NCBI RefSeq assembly: GCF_049389645.1
Contig: NZ_CP186540.1
Span: forward strand, 2,480,001 to 2,544,000
Direction: 5' to 3'
Source of the DNA: Alkalibacterium sp049389645
Lineage (GTDB): Bacteria; Bacillota; Bacilli; Lactobacillales; Carnobacteriaceae_A
DNA: 64,000 nucleotides
Made by a program: the position numbers and the translations under genes. The notes beneath the pieces were generated by a model. It was not told where the DNA came from and ran no database searches. It saw nothing but the letters and a program-made list of their open reading frames with translations. Below, piece by piece: positions 26,168 through 34,517 of this stretch (position 1 is its first letter; each line of letters begins with the position of its first letter).

Positions 26168-26905
26168 ATGAAAAAAACACGTGCAGGTAAGAACACTACA
26201 GATAAAACAAAGGGTTCACCTAAAATCGAGAAAATTTATTACATCGTCATTGGACTACTCATTGTCATCCTTGGCGGTCTAGTGATCTTTATCGTTTCAA
26301 ACCGTGATGATGCCCTAACTGAAGGAGATCAGGATAGCTCTCCGGAAACGGAAATCGTCACTGATACTGAGGAAGAAGACGAAACGGAAGATGAGCCTGA
26401 CGAAACGGATTCGGAATCTGATTTAGAAGAGGAGACCGAAACAGAAGAGAGTGACGAGGACACAGAAACTGAAGTCGCTGAAGAAGAGGAAGACACAGAA
26501 TCTGATGCTGACACTGAAGAAGAGCCAGAAGAAGAACCTGAAGACACTGAAGAAGAACCCGAAGAAACTGAAGATACTCCTGAAGAAGACGATTCAGATG
26601 AGGAAGAAGCCAGTGAAGCGGGTATCAATCCTGATGCACCCCTAGATGAAAGCTATACGATGAACTTTAATGATGGTACGAGTGACCGTAATGCCGTTGA
26701 TCAAAATGCGAGTGCCGTAACTGGTATCAATCAGAACGACATGACCACATGGTGGGTTGGAAATAACGGCTTAGGCCGCGCATTCACCGTCGTTTCAGAT
26801 AGTGGCCGAAACAATGTTTACCGTGTGGATCTACAATACGGTGAAGGTGAGTGGCATGTGACGGGAGTTCAAGAACTCGATGGCGTCCCAGCTGAATACC
26901 GCTAA
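26168..26905 (+). CDS. YrrS-like membrane protein with acidic linker (DUF1510)
   Basis: A 245-residue single-pass membrane protein. A basic cytoplasmic N-terminus (KKTRAGKNTTDKTKG) leads into one helix (YYIVIGLLIVILGGLVIFIV, about 25-45). Next comes about 110 residues made almost only of Glu, Asp, Thr and Ser, an extended acidic spacer. The C-terminal domain (about 160-245) matches DUF1510/YrrS, with NPDAPLDESYTMNFNDGT, TTWWVGNNG and YGEGEWHVTGVQELDG. In Bacillus, yrrS lies next to a penicillin-binding protein gene; no such neighbour is present here. It probably acts outside the membrane near the wall. GGAAGGAAG precedes the ATG. The acidic spacer agrees with adaptation to salt or high pH, by inference. 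Confidence 0.75.
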   Translation: MKKTRAGKNTTDKTKGSPKIEKIYYIVIGLLIVILGGLVIFIVSNRDDALTEGDQDSSPETEIVTDTEEEDETEDEPDETDSESDLEEETETEESDEDTETEVAEEEEDTESDADTEEEPEEEPEDTEEEPEETEDTPEEDDSDEEEASEAGINPDAPLDESYTMNFNDGTSDRNAVDQNASAVTGINQNDMTTWWVGNNGLGRAFTVVSDSGRNNVYRVDLQYGEGEWHVTGVQELDGVPAEYR

Positions 26906-26926
26906 AAATTAAATTCAATCATTGAG

Positions 26927-26978
26927 AAGCTTCTAAAGATGACCCAAGTAACCGGGTCGATCCTTTGGAAGCTTTTTT
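26927..26978 (+). terminator. Terminator after the YrrS-like gene
   Basis: AAGCTTCTAAAGAT...ACCC pairs with GGGT...ATCCTTTGGAAGCTT, followed by six T residues. Confidence 0.85.
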
Positions 26979-27138
26979 AATCGGTAGGTTCAATGCTATA
27001 TTCTGTCTCAAAGAACCTAACAGTTAAGATGTTGCACACTTTTACAGAATCACCTATGCCTTGAGGGTAAAGACCTTTCTACTTAGCCAAACCTACCCCT
27101 TCATGGTAAACTATTGTCAAACAGCTAGGAGGACGCTT

Positions 27139-28407
27139 ATGAAACAAACGAATAATAAATACAACATGATTCAAGAAATTTTAGAAAAGACTGAATCCGA
27201 AGTTGCAAAAATGAGTCCCGTAAATATTTTGATTGCCGGGAAAACGGGCGTCGGGAAAAGTACGCTCATCAACAATGTATTCCGTGAAAAATTAGCCGAT
27301 ACCGGTATTGGTAAACCTGTGACCAAACACTTGAGACGTATCACTAAAGAAGGTATCCCCATCGTCTTGTATGATACGAGAGGGTTGGAACTTGAACAAA
27401 AGGTCCAAAAACAGGTGATGAAAGAGATTCTTGAGCTGGTGGAGAATAAAAAACACACCAAAGAAGCGTTGCACGCGGTGTATTACTGTATTCAAGCCAA
27501 TTCTTCCCGTATCGAGGATATGGAAATTGAATTGATCAAAGAAATTTCAAATATTCTACCCGTCATCTTAGTCTTGACGCAGTCGATAGGAAAACCGGCA
27601 GATGAATTTAACCGTTATTTGGAAAATATGAACTTGCCTGTTGCAGCTGTTCAGAATGTCATGTCAGAACCGTATGAAATTTCGGACGATTATGTCATTC
27701 CACGATTTGGTTTGAAGCAGCTGATTGAAAAAACGCTCCAACTTATCCCAAAGGAGAGTCAAGAGGCTTTTACGAACGCCCAGCAGGCAGACATTGAACG
27801 AAAAGCCAAAGTTGCCAGACGCTGGGCATCCAGATATGTAGCTACGACATTTGGCGTCGGGTTTGCGCCCATTCCATTTTCTGATGCTTCTATATTGGTC
27901 CCGATGCAAGTCACGTTGCTTGCTCATATCACTGCCATCTTTGGTATCTCAATGGATAAATCCACCATTGTCAGCATCATTGCGGCAGTCGGCGGGACAG
28001 GCTCAGCGACCATGATCGGGAAAACGCTGGTTGCCAATGCCTTTAAATTCATCCCCGGTGCAGGGACCATTATCGGCGGCATCATCAGTGGAACCACTGC
28101 ATCCATTGTCACCAGCGCTCTAGCACTCAGCTACATTGAAGTGCTAAGCATCATTGCTACCAAAGAAAAAGACGGCGAAAGCATCGATTTAGGTCTACTG
28201 GAACGCTTGATGCGCAGCCAGTTCAAGAAAAACCTGAAACTTAACCGTAAAGAACTGAAAACGAAAGATCTGGAATTTGAAAATGACGATGCTTTGAACG
28301 ACGCGTACAATACTTATTCCGAAATGGAAGACGAACAAACAAGTATTCCTAAGAGTGCCAAATTAAAAAAAGTCGTTCAGAATTTTATAGAAAAACATAA
28401 GCGTTAA
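27139..28407 (+). CDS. DUF697 family GTPase
   Basis: A 422-residue protein with an N-terminal Era/TrmE-like GTPase domain: ILIAGKTGVGKSTLINNVF (G1, near residue 33), a Thr in the switch I region (PVTKHLRRIT), and VLYDTRGLELEQ (G3, DxRG variant). The usual G4 NKxD is replaced by VLTQSIGKP. The C-terminal half (about 215-365) is the hydrophobic DUF697/YcjF-like region, with WASRYVATTFGVGFAPIPFSD and Gly/Ala-rich segments (FIPGAGTIIGGIISGTTAS) that probably associate with the membrane. The start is the ATG placed 6 bp after AGGAGG. Members of this group are poorly characterised; a membrane-linked or stress role is a guess. It is a single-gene unit between two terminators. Confidence 0.82.
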   Translation: MKQTNNKYNMIQEILEKTESEVAKMSPVNILIAGKTGVGKSTLINNVFREKLADTGIGKPVTKHLRRITKEGIPIVLYDTRGLELEQKVQKQVMKEILELVENKKHTKEALHAVYYCIQANSSRIEDMEIELIKEISNILPVILVLTQSIGKPADEFNRYLENMNLPVAAVQNVMSEPYEISDDYVIPRFGLKQLIEKTLQLIPKESQEAFTNAQQADIERKAKVARRWASRYVATTFGVGFAPIPFSDASILVPMQVTLLAHITAIFGISMDKSTIVSIIAAVGGTGSATMIGKTLVANAFKFIPGAGTIIGGIISGTTASIVTSALALSYIEVLSIIATKEKDGESIDLGLLERLMRSQFKKNLKLNRKELKTKDLEFENDDALNDAYNTYSEMEDEQTSIPKSAKLKKVVQNFIEKHKR

Positions 28408-28460
28408 AAAAATAATTGAAGTTTGTCGTCATCTTTTTGGATGATGTACACATAATATAA

Positions 28461-28510
28461 ACAGGGAATCTATGCAAATTTGCCTAAATAGATTTCCTGT
28501 TTTTGTTTTT
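28461..28510 (+). terminator. Terminator after the DUF697 GTPase gene
   Basis: ACAGGGAATCTAT pairs with ATAGATTTCCTGT (one wobble pair), followed by TTTTGTTTTT. Confidence 0.75.
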
Positions 28511-28632
28511 CTCTTATTATTCAGTTTTTAAAAATTGCCATACTTGTGGTACATCAAATATATTTAACGATTATTTTAGCCTGATTTTCTGTTATACTAC
28601 ATAAGAGTCAACAATTATAGGAGTGATTATTA

Positions 28633-29580
28633 ATGAAACAAAAGCATAACGCCCATTCTAAGAAAAAAAATGACAACCTTCGAAAGGGTACAACCCAATC
28701 CGATAAAAGAGGAATCGTAAACCACACAGTAGAAGAAGAAACAACACTGCTGCCTTTTTTGCTGTCAATAATAACGAACAAGAGTCGTAATTCTGTAAAG
28801 TCGATTTTAACTCGTGGACAAGTGACAGTGGATGAAAAAGAAGTCACACAGCACAATCATAAGTTGAAACCGGGACAAGTAGTGGGGATCTTGAGCAATA
28901 AGGAAGCTAAAAAACAATCTGAATTACTCGGACTAACTATCTTGCACGAAGACAGAGATATTATTGTCATCAACAAAGAAGCTGGATTATTGTCTATTGC
29001 TGCGGGCGATCCGACTGAACCGACTGCCTATCATCAGTTGAGTGAGTACGTAAAAAAAGAGGATCCGGAAAACAAGATTTTTGTCGTTCATCGCCTGGAC
29101 CGGGATACATCCGGTGTCATGTTGTATGCAAAAACGGAAGAAATAAAAGAAGCTTTACAGAAAGACTGGAAGAATACCGTCAAAGAACGAATCTATACTG
29201 CGTTAGTAGAAGGCAATGTTGAAAAAGACCAGGGTGAAATCTCATCTTGGCTGTCGGAAAGTAAAGGCATAAAAATGTATTCCAACCCTGAAGACAACGG
29301 CGGAAAATTTTCAGTGACTCATTACAGAAAAGTACTGGGTAACGAAAACTTTTCACTTTTAGAAGTGGAACTGGAAACAGGCCGTAAGCATCAGATCCGC
29401 GTTCATTTAAAAGACATCGGTCATCCGGTGGCAGGAGATAAACTTTACGATGCAGATACCAACCCGATCAAACGGTTATGCTTGCATGCCACAACGCTTG
29501 TTCTGGTTCATCCAGGTACGAATAAACTGGTTCGCTTTACCTCAGAAGTCCCGACCGCTTTTCTTAAAAGAGTAAAATAA
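28633..29580 (+). CDS. RluA-family pseudouridine synthase
   Basis: A 315-residue RNA pseudouridine synthase, the second RluA-type enzyme of the window. The first 35 residues are basic (KQKHNAHSKKKNDNLRKG) and may help RNA binding. An S4-like domain follows (TLLPFLLSIITNKSRNSVKSIL). The catalytic domain contains FVVHRLDRDTSGVMLYAK with the catalytic Asp near residue 156, LETGRKHQIRVHL and GDKLYD. It differs from RluD at many positions, so its RNA target is probably different. AGGAGTG lies before the ATG. It seems to be transcribed alone and ends at a strong terminator. Confidence 0.9.
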   Translation: MKQKHNAHSKKKNDNLRKGTTQSDKRGIVNHTVEEETTLLPFLLSIITNKSRNSVKSILTRGQVTVDEKEVTQHNHKLKPGQVVGILSNKEAKKQSELLGLTILHEDRDIIVINKEAGLLSIAAGDPTEPTAYHQLSEYVKKEDPENKIFVVHRLDRDTSGVMLYAKTEEIKEALQKDWKNTVKERIYTALVEGNVEKDQGEISSWLSESKGIKMYSNPEDNGGKFSVTHYRKVLGNENFSLLEVELETGRKHQIRVHLKDIGHPVAGDKLYDADTNPIKRLCLHATTLVLVHPGTNKLVRFTSEVPTAFLKRVK

Positions 29581-29636
29581 TAAGACTAGCTGCACGTGTC
29601 TTTTTTCATGATCGCTTACCATTTCAATCTCGTTTT

Positions 29637-29667
29637 AAGTCCCTACATTAGGTAGGGACTTTTTTTA
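29637..29667 (+). terminator. Terminator after the RluA-family gene
   Basis: AAGTCCCTAC, a short loop and GTAGGGACTT, followed by a run of T residues. Confidence 0.85.
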
Positions 29668-29810
29668 TTCATTAATCCTAAAAAAAACCTACTTTATTAG
29701 GATGATTTTTGCTAAACTATTAAATATGTAGAAAACGGGTCATTTTTTAATTGAATTTGCTGCTTTTTCTGCGTAAGACCACTTTCGTTGCCGGTTTTTC
29801 GAAATACATA

Positions 29811-29838
29811 TTGCATAAGAAAAGAAACATGCTACAAT
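29811..29838 (+). promoter_or_regulatory. Promoter of the Mrp antiporter operon
   Basis: TTGCAT (29811-29816), a 16-bp spacer and TACAAT (29833-29838), giving a leader of about 85 bases before mrpE. The leader ends in GGGAGG. The rest of the 350-bp gap holds no gene. Confidence 0.6.
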
Positions 29839-29930
29839 CGAAGTACAGTTGAAAAGACGGGATACGAACTCGCTCATCGACTCACTTTGAGATAGATGTT
29901 ATCTACTCATGTCGGAAGGGAGGTTTTTTT

Positions 29931-30461
29931 GTGAAAACTTATATGAAAAATATGTGGAAAGACCTTGTCGATAACAAAGAAGTCATCATCGTTCTCTCTA
30001 TCGTCTGGGTCGTTTTATTTGAACAATTTTCTATCCCTACATTTATGGTAGGGCTTCTTATGGCTATCCTGGTGGTATTGTTTACGGACCGCTTTCTGCT
30101 TAAGGGCAACTATGAACATTCTTATATGATCGGTCTGGGTACGTTGACGATATATGGTTTACGTCTGCTGCTAGAGATACTACTAGCTGGAATCGATGTT
30201 ATCCCTAACATCATTACGGGCAAAGCTGACGTTCAAATCATTAGTTGTGAAACAAAACTAACGGACGAGCTACTCATTGATATCTTGGCTAACTCGATCA
30301 CGTTGACACCAGGGACCGTTACAGTCGAGAAAAAAGGCAGTAAACTGCGTGTCTTGGCACTCAACGCACCTGGTGAAGATGAAGATCCCAGAGACGTTAT
30401 CCCTTTAAAATTAGAGGATATTCTTTTACGTTATGAAGAGAAAATTGAAGGTAAAGCTTGA
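29931..30461 (+). CDS. mrpE: Mrp antiporter subunit E
   Basis: MrpE is a small membrane subunit needed for assembly of the Mrp cation/proton antiporter. The 176-residue protein has two or three N-terminal helices (VIIVLSIVWVVLFEQFSIP, MVGLLMAILVVLFT). The conserved cytoplasmic part holds VIPNIITGKADVQIISCET, NSITLTPGTVTVE and RVLALNAPGEDEDP, all typical of MrpE. The start is GTG behind GGGAGG; an ATG four codons later is an alternative. It is the first gene of a nine-gene operon in the order E-F-G-MbhD-B-C-D-D-D. In classical Mrp operons the order is A-B-C-D-E-F-G, so this is the Mbh-like arrangement. Confidence 0.9.
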   Translation: MKTYMKNMWKDLVDNKEVIIVLSIVWVVLFEQFSIPTFMVGLLMAILVVLFTDRFLLKGNYEHSYMIGLGTLTIYGLRLLLEILLAGIDVIPNIITGKADVQIISCETKLTDELLIDILANSITLTPGTVTVEKKGSKLRVLALNAPGEDEDPRDVIPLKLEDILLRYEEKIEGKA

Positions 30462-30497
30462 TCAGCGTCGCAATAAAAGCAGGAAGAAGGGAAGCAA

Positions 30498-30758
30498 ATG
30501 AGTTTTGATGAAGTCGTTTTAATCATCGTGGCAGGCTTGTCAGTATTTGGATTGGGCAGAGTCTTGATTGGTCCAACTATTTGGGACCGCATGATTGGCT
30601 TTGCACTTTTTTCATCTAAAGTTATCGTCATGGCTGTTTTAATTGGTATGATAATCGATCGTTCGTTTATGGTGGACGTGGGTCTTATTTATGGGGTACT
30701 GGGTTTCATTGGTACAATTATGATATCGCGATTTATTGAAAGAAGAGGAGATATATAA
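30498..30758 (+). CDS. mrpF: Mrp antiporter subunit F
   Basis: An 86-residue subunit with three membrane helices. Family features are GLGRVLIGPTIWDRMIGF after helix 1, with the conserved Pro-x-x-x-Asp-Arg, and the central helix VIVMAVLIGMIIDRSF. It ends in SRFIERRGDI. In B. pseudofirmus Mrp the subunit sits next to MrpG in the complex. GGAAGAAGGGAAG lies upstream, and the stop TAA shares one base with the ATG of mrpG. Confidence 0.92.
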   Translation: MSFDEVVLIIVAGLSVFGLGRVLIGPTIWDRMIGFALFSSKVIVMAVLIGMIIDRSFMVDVGLIYGVLGFIGTIMISRFIERRGDI

Positions 30759-31063
30759 TGGCTCAAATTGTAGAATGGACCGCCAATATCATTATCGTCA
30801 TTGGTCTCATTTTCATGACACTCGGTGTATTTGGTGTCTATCGGTTCAAAGATTTTTTTTCACGCATCCTTGTTTCGGCAAAGGTAGATACTGTGGGTTT
30901 TATCACGATTATGCTCGGACTGATGTTGAAGCATGGATTTGACTTTTTTACGGGTAAATTACTTTTAGTTTTGGCCTTATACGTTATCACAAACCCGATT
31001 GCGACACATGCCATCACACGATCCGCTCATATCAGTGGGTACAGAATTAAAAAGGAGAGATAA
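30758..31063 (+). CDS. mrpG: Mrp antiporter subunit G
   Basis: A 101-residue subunit with three membrane helices. The family motif GVFGVYRFKDFFSRILVSAK follows helix 1 and carries the conserved Arg residues. The ending NPIATHAITRSAHISG, with its conserved Pro and His, is typical of MrpG. It overlaps mrpF by one base, and the next gene starts 5 bp after the stop behind AAGGAG. It contributes to the membrane assembly and not, as far as known, to ion pumping directly. Confidence 0.92.
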   Translation: MAQIVEWTANIIIVIGLIFMTLGVFGVYRFKDFFSRILVSAKVDTVGFITIMLGLMLKHGFDFFTGKLLLVLALYVITNPIATHAITRSAHISGYRIKKER

Positions 31064-31068
31064 GGAGT

Positions 31069-31632
31069 ATGTTTCAAACATTTTTACTACTTGCGTTACT
31101 TGTTTTTGCAATCTTCTCTGTCTTTTCCGATAACATAAAACGTTCGGTTATCTATCTCGGCGTTTTTTCTCTCATTATCGCCGTAACCTATTTACATTAC
31201 AACGCCCCAGACGTTGCTTTAGCTGAAGCTGCGATCGGTGTCGGCTTATCCACCGTGATGTACTTAGTTGCGACGAAAAAAGTATCGGTATACGACATAT
31301 GCTATGTGAATGAAGATGTAGAAATATTTAACGATGATAGTATCACCGAAATTATGAATTCTGTTGTACGTCCTCTGGAAAAATTCCTGGAGCGTACAGA
31401 AGAGGTCGAGCCGCAGCTGGCTTATACGAATCACGAGATCGAAAAAATCATGCGTGAAGATAACCATGATATGTTTATTCATCGTAAAAATAATTTAACG
31501 TATATTTATGGTGAGTCAACCGATGCCGTATTCCAGGATATTATCGCGAACCTGAATGAAGTTATCACAGATATTACAGATATCCGTGTTATCTATAGAG
31601 ATGAGGTGACATTAGATGACGGAAACGCATAA
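31069..31632 (+). CDS. MbhD-like (DUF4040) Mrp subunit
   Basis: A 187-residue membrane protein that stands where MrpA would be expected. The first 75 residues are three helices of the MbhD/DUF4040 type (VFSDNIKRSVIYLGVFSLI and YLHYNAPDVALAEAAIG). The segment NAPDVALAEAA is the conserved part that in MrpA belongs to the C-terminal region. The remaining 110 residues are hydrophilic, acidic and less conserved (EVEPQLAYTNHEIEKIMRE). The large NuoL-like part of MrpA is missing both here and in the rest of the operon. The 3' end overlaps the next gene by 17 bases, so translation is coupled. Confidence 0.82.
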   Translation: MFQTFLLLALLVFAIFSVFSDNIKRSVIYLGVFSLIIAVTYLHYNAPDVALAEAAIGVGLSTVMYLVATKKVSVYDICYVNEDVEIFNDDSITEIMNSVVRPLEKFLERTEEVEPQLAYTNHEIEKIMREDNHDMFIHRKNNLTYIYGESTDAVFQDIIANLNEVITDITDIRVIYRDEVTLDDGNA

Positions 31633-32314
31633 AATCATTGATATCGTTCGTATCTTATTTGCGATTTTGGGTGCGTTTGTTGTGCTGTTTTTATTCTTGA
31701 ATCACGCGGAACAAATCGATACACCACTGTTTGATTATTTCACTTCAGACTTTATAGCCGAAACTGGTGCACAGAACTCTGTTGCAGCGATTTACTTGAA
31801 TTACCGTGTGTTCGATACTTTGTTCGAGGCATTGATGTTAATGGTTTCTGTAATGGAGGTCATCAACGTGTCATGGGCAAACAAACACGCTGAGCAGTAT
31901 CGTTATGAAGAAGATGAACTGAACCGTAAAAACAACTCGGAAATCGTTATTCGAATGGTCGGTATTATTTATCCCTTTGTTTTACTTATCGGTCTTTACG
32001 TTATCATCAATGGTCACGTATCCCCAGGTGGCGGATTCCAGGGTGGCGCTATTTTAGCAACAGCTTTAATTACGCGTTACTTAGTTTATCCTAACTTTGA
32101 CTTGGACTTGCATGTTCTGGAGAAAATCGAGAAGCTCTTGTTCTTGTCCATTGTTACAACACCCGTTTTATATGTATTTATGCAACTTCAACCAGCTAAC
32201 ACAGATTTATCAAACCAGATATATATGATTCTTATGAACTCACTGATCGGATTGAAAGTGTTCTCCGGTCTAAGTATTATATTCTACCGTTTCGTCTTTT
32301 ATGAAGGACGTTAA
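31616..32314 (+). CDS. mrpB: MrpB subunit fused to an MbhE-like N-terminus
   Basis: A 232-residue membrane protein in two parts. The N-terminal about 90 residues hold one helix and the segment GAQNSVAAIYLNYRVFDTLF, which matches the MbhE domain otherwise found as a separate subunit or in the MrpA C-terminus. The second part is a complete MrpB: RMVGIIYPFVLLIGLYVIIN, GHVSPGGGFQGGAILATALI and four helices in total. The glycine-rich loop SPGGGFQGG is the strongest MrpB signature. It begins inside the preceding gene, the only large overlap in the operon. It should help form the lateral ion path next to MrpC and the D subunits. Confidence 0.85.
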   Translation: MTETHKIIDIVRILFAILGAFVVLFLFLNHAEQIDTPLFDYFTSDFIAETGAQNSVAAIYLNYRVFDTLFEALMLMVSVMEVINVSWANKHAEQYRYEEDELNRKNNSEIVIRMVGIIYPFVLLIGLYVIINGHVSPGGGFQGGAILATALITRYLVYPNFDLDLHVLEKIEKLLFLSIVTTPVLYVFMQLQPANTDLSNQIYMILMNSLIGLKVFSGLSIIFYRFVFYEGR

Positions 32315-32371
32315 GCACTAAGCATTACATGAATGAGCATTAACTACACTTACAGAAAGAAGATGAAACCA

Positions 32372-32707
32372 ATGGATTTTATCACTGGAGAGATTGTTGG
32401 TATTCTTTTGTTCTTTATTGGTCTTTACGGACTGATGACCAAAAAATCGATCATTAAAACAATCATGTCCATGTCTATCATGGAATCCGGCATCTATTTA
32501 TTTTACGTTACAATCAACTACGCTCCAGGATCTGTTCCGCCTATTGGCCAACAGGGCGATGCGCCTTTTGTCGATCCTGTGCCTTCAGCTTTAATGATCA
32601 CAGCGATCGTAATCGGTATTGGAGTTACAGCGATCGGTTTGACCATGTTCATGCACTACAAACAAAAACACGGCATCACGCACTGGTCCAGAAACAGAAA
32701 TCAATAA
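32372..32707 (+). CDS. mrpC: Mrp antiporter subunit C
   Basis: A NuoK-like subunit with three membrane helices. IKTIMSMSIMESGIYLFYV carries the membrane Glu expected in NuoK/MrpC proteins. VPSALMITAIVIGIGVTAIGL is the conserved third helix. The loop between them has APGSVPPIGQ. I start at ATG 32372, 8 bp after AGAAAG, giving 111 residues; in-frame ATGs at 32363 and 32333 would add 3 or 13 residues but have poorer ribosome binding sites. It lies 15 bp before mrpD1. Confidence 0.9.
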   Translation: MDFITGEIVGILLFFIGLYGLMTKKSIIKTIMSMSIMESGIYLFYVTINYAPGSVPPIGQQGDAPFVDPVPSALMITAIVIGIGVTAIGLTMFMHYKQKHGITHWSRNRNQ

Positions 32708-32722
32708 GGAAGTGAACGTTAA

Positions 32723-34318
32723 GTGTTAGGAATATTAGTATTAGCACCCATTTTAGTTGGAGTTATCGCCTATGTGCTCAGTGAGCGTTTAGCAAAACCA
32801 TTGCTGTTCATCTTCCAGCTAGCCTTTGCGGCCTTTGCTTTCAGTCAGTTCATGGCCGTTAAAGCAAATGGACCGATCGTATGGAGCACAGGTGGGTATG
32901 AGGACGGCATTGCCTTGAGTTTATATGCCGATTCACTTTCTATCTTTATGGTTTTAATGACTGCCGCTTTTTATATCGCTTTTTTAGTTTACGCGGTCAA
33001 TGAAGATTATTTCAAATCAAAATTTTATTTTCTTTTCATGACTTTACAAGGTCTGATGATGGGATTATTCTTGTCCAGCGACTTGTTTAATATTTTTGTT
33101 TTTTTAGAAGTTTCTACCGTAGTAGTGGCTATCCTGATTATGATCAACAAAGAAAAACAGGCGATCTATGACGGGATGATTTACTTCTTTGTTAACGTCA
33201 TCGGCTCCTCGTTCTTACTGTTTGGCACAGGTATGCTGTACCGGACATTTGGTTTGCTCGACATGCGTGCGATCAGTGAATCCATGCAGCATCTCGACAG
33301 CGCCAAAGCCATGATTCTACCGTACGGTATGCTGATGGTCACCGTATCACTGAAAACAGCGGTCACGCCGCTCTTCAGCTGGCTGCCTAAAGCACACGGT
33401 ACACCGAGTGCACCGCCTGTAGTATCCGCCGTTTTAAGTGGCTTGTACATCAAGAGCGGGGTATACTTGTTTATTCGCTTCAACGAAATGTTCTCGCCTG
33501 TTATCGATATGCAGACGTTCTTTTTCTGGGTCGGGTTCATCACCTCGGTCGTTGGATTTATGATGGCTCTTGGTCAGCACGATATCAAGCTGATCCTGGC
33601 TTATCACACCGTATCTCAAATCGGACTGATCATGGTCGGTTTGAACATGGCTTCAGAAATAGCTTTCTGGGGTGCAGTGTATCATATCTTCAACCACGCT
33701 ATTTTTAAATCGACTTTGTTCTTGACGGCCGGACTTATCTATCATGAATACGGCACGCGAGATGTCTACGAGATCAGGGGGCTGTTCAAACGGATGCCCT
33801 GGGTCGCTGCGGCAACGGCCTTAGCGATCTTGGGTATTACAGGAGCACCGTTCTTTAATGGCAGTATTTCCAAGTATATGATTGCGCACGGGACCTACGA
33901 TTACAACGTGACCATTATGCTCAATATCATCAACTTGGGAACGACCATGTCTTTCGTAAAATATGCGACCATGCTGTTCGGTGAAAACACGAAAGGCAAG
34001 CGCGTGAAATCAGATGTCTTTGCTGTCGGCGCATCCTTGGTGATGGGTATTGCATCCTTCTTTACGGGGATATTTGGTGAAGCCATGACGCTGTTCCTGC
34101 TGAATTACGAAGTACATGTAAACATGGATGAATATATTCAAAAAGGCATGGTTTACGTGTTGATGATCGTTGCCGGAATAGGCTTTTATCACGGGATCAT
34201 TAAACACGGGGGACTGATCACCCGGATCGGTCACTTGGAATTGACCTTCAACGGGATCATTACCGCCATGACCGGGTATTTTGTCGTCGTCGTACTGTTC
34301 TTGAATTTTATTTTATAA
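32723..34318 (+). CDS. mrpD: MrpD paralogue 1 (proton-channel type subunit)
   Basis: A 531-residue membrane protein related to NuoM, with about 14 helices. Residues linked to proton or cation transfer are kept: Glu in FVFLEVSTVV (helix 5), Lys211 in SLKTAVTP (helix 7), PKAH (222-225) and Lys244 in LYIKSGVYLF (helix 8). HAIFKSTLF and NGSISKYMIAHG carry the later Lys residues. The GTG start follows AAGGAAGTG. It is the first of three consecutive MrpD-like genes and seems fully equipped for transport. About 200 bp of structured noncoding sequence follows before the second copy. Confidence 0.92.
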   Translation: MLGILVLAPILVGVIAYVLSERLAKPLLFIFQLAFAAFAFSQFMAVKANGPIVWSTGGYEDGIALSLYADSLSIFMVLMTAAFYIAFLVYAVNEDYFKSKFYFLFMTLQGLMMGLFLSSDLFNIFVFLEVSTVVVAILIMINKEKQAIYDGMIYFFVNVIGSSFLLFGTGMLYRTFGLLDMRAISESMQHLDSAKAMILPYGMLMVTVSLKTAVTPLFSWLPKAHGTPSAPPVVSAVLSGLYIKSGVYLFIRFNEMFSPVIDMQTFFFWVGFITSVVGFMMALGQHDIKLILAYHTVSQIGLIMVGLNMASEIAFWGAVYHIFNHAIFKSTLFLTAGLIYHEYGTRDVYEIRGLFKRMPWVAAATALAILGITGAPFFNGSISKYMIAHGTYDYNVTIMLNIINLGTTMSFVKYATMLFGENTKGKRVKSDVFAVGASLVMGIASFFTGIFGEAMTLFLLNYEVHVNMDEYIQKGMVYVLMIVAGIGFYHGIIKHGGLITRIGHLELTFNGIITAMTGYFVVVVLFLNFIL

Positions 34319-34328
34319 AAGTTTTGAT

Positions 34329-34476
34329 GTGAGAGTATCTGTTTCAATCATTCAACATGGCGTGGCTAAAGCAACATAATCAGTCGCGCGAAAGATTGTT
34401 TCAATTAAATCGTTTTGGAAGAAACCCTTTAAGCGAAAAGTCAGCGAATGCATTGGGTCGATACTCTCACTTTTTT
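34329..34476 (+). promoter_or_regulatory. Structured spacer with U-run, possible attenuator
   Basis: GTGAGAGTATC (34329-34339) pairs perfectly with GATACTCTCAC (34460-34470), which runs straight into TTTTTT. The 120 bases between contain further short inverted repeats. This is the only long gap in the operon. The form, a closing stem and then a U-run, resembles a terminator with an enlarged loop or a riboswitch-like element. I do not recognise a known class. Confidence 0.45.
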
Positions 34477-34517
34477 ACAGTTAAAATAACGCTTACCCGG
34501 GAAGGGAGAGATGATTC

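Noticed and set aside
26329..26628. Long Ser/Val-rich frame on the minus strand
   Set aside because: It is the exact antisense of the Glu/Asp-rich linker of the YrrS-like protein; biased codons open the opposite frame. No start site or ribosome binding site supports it.
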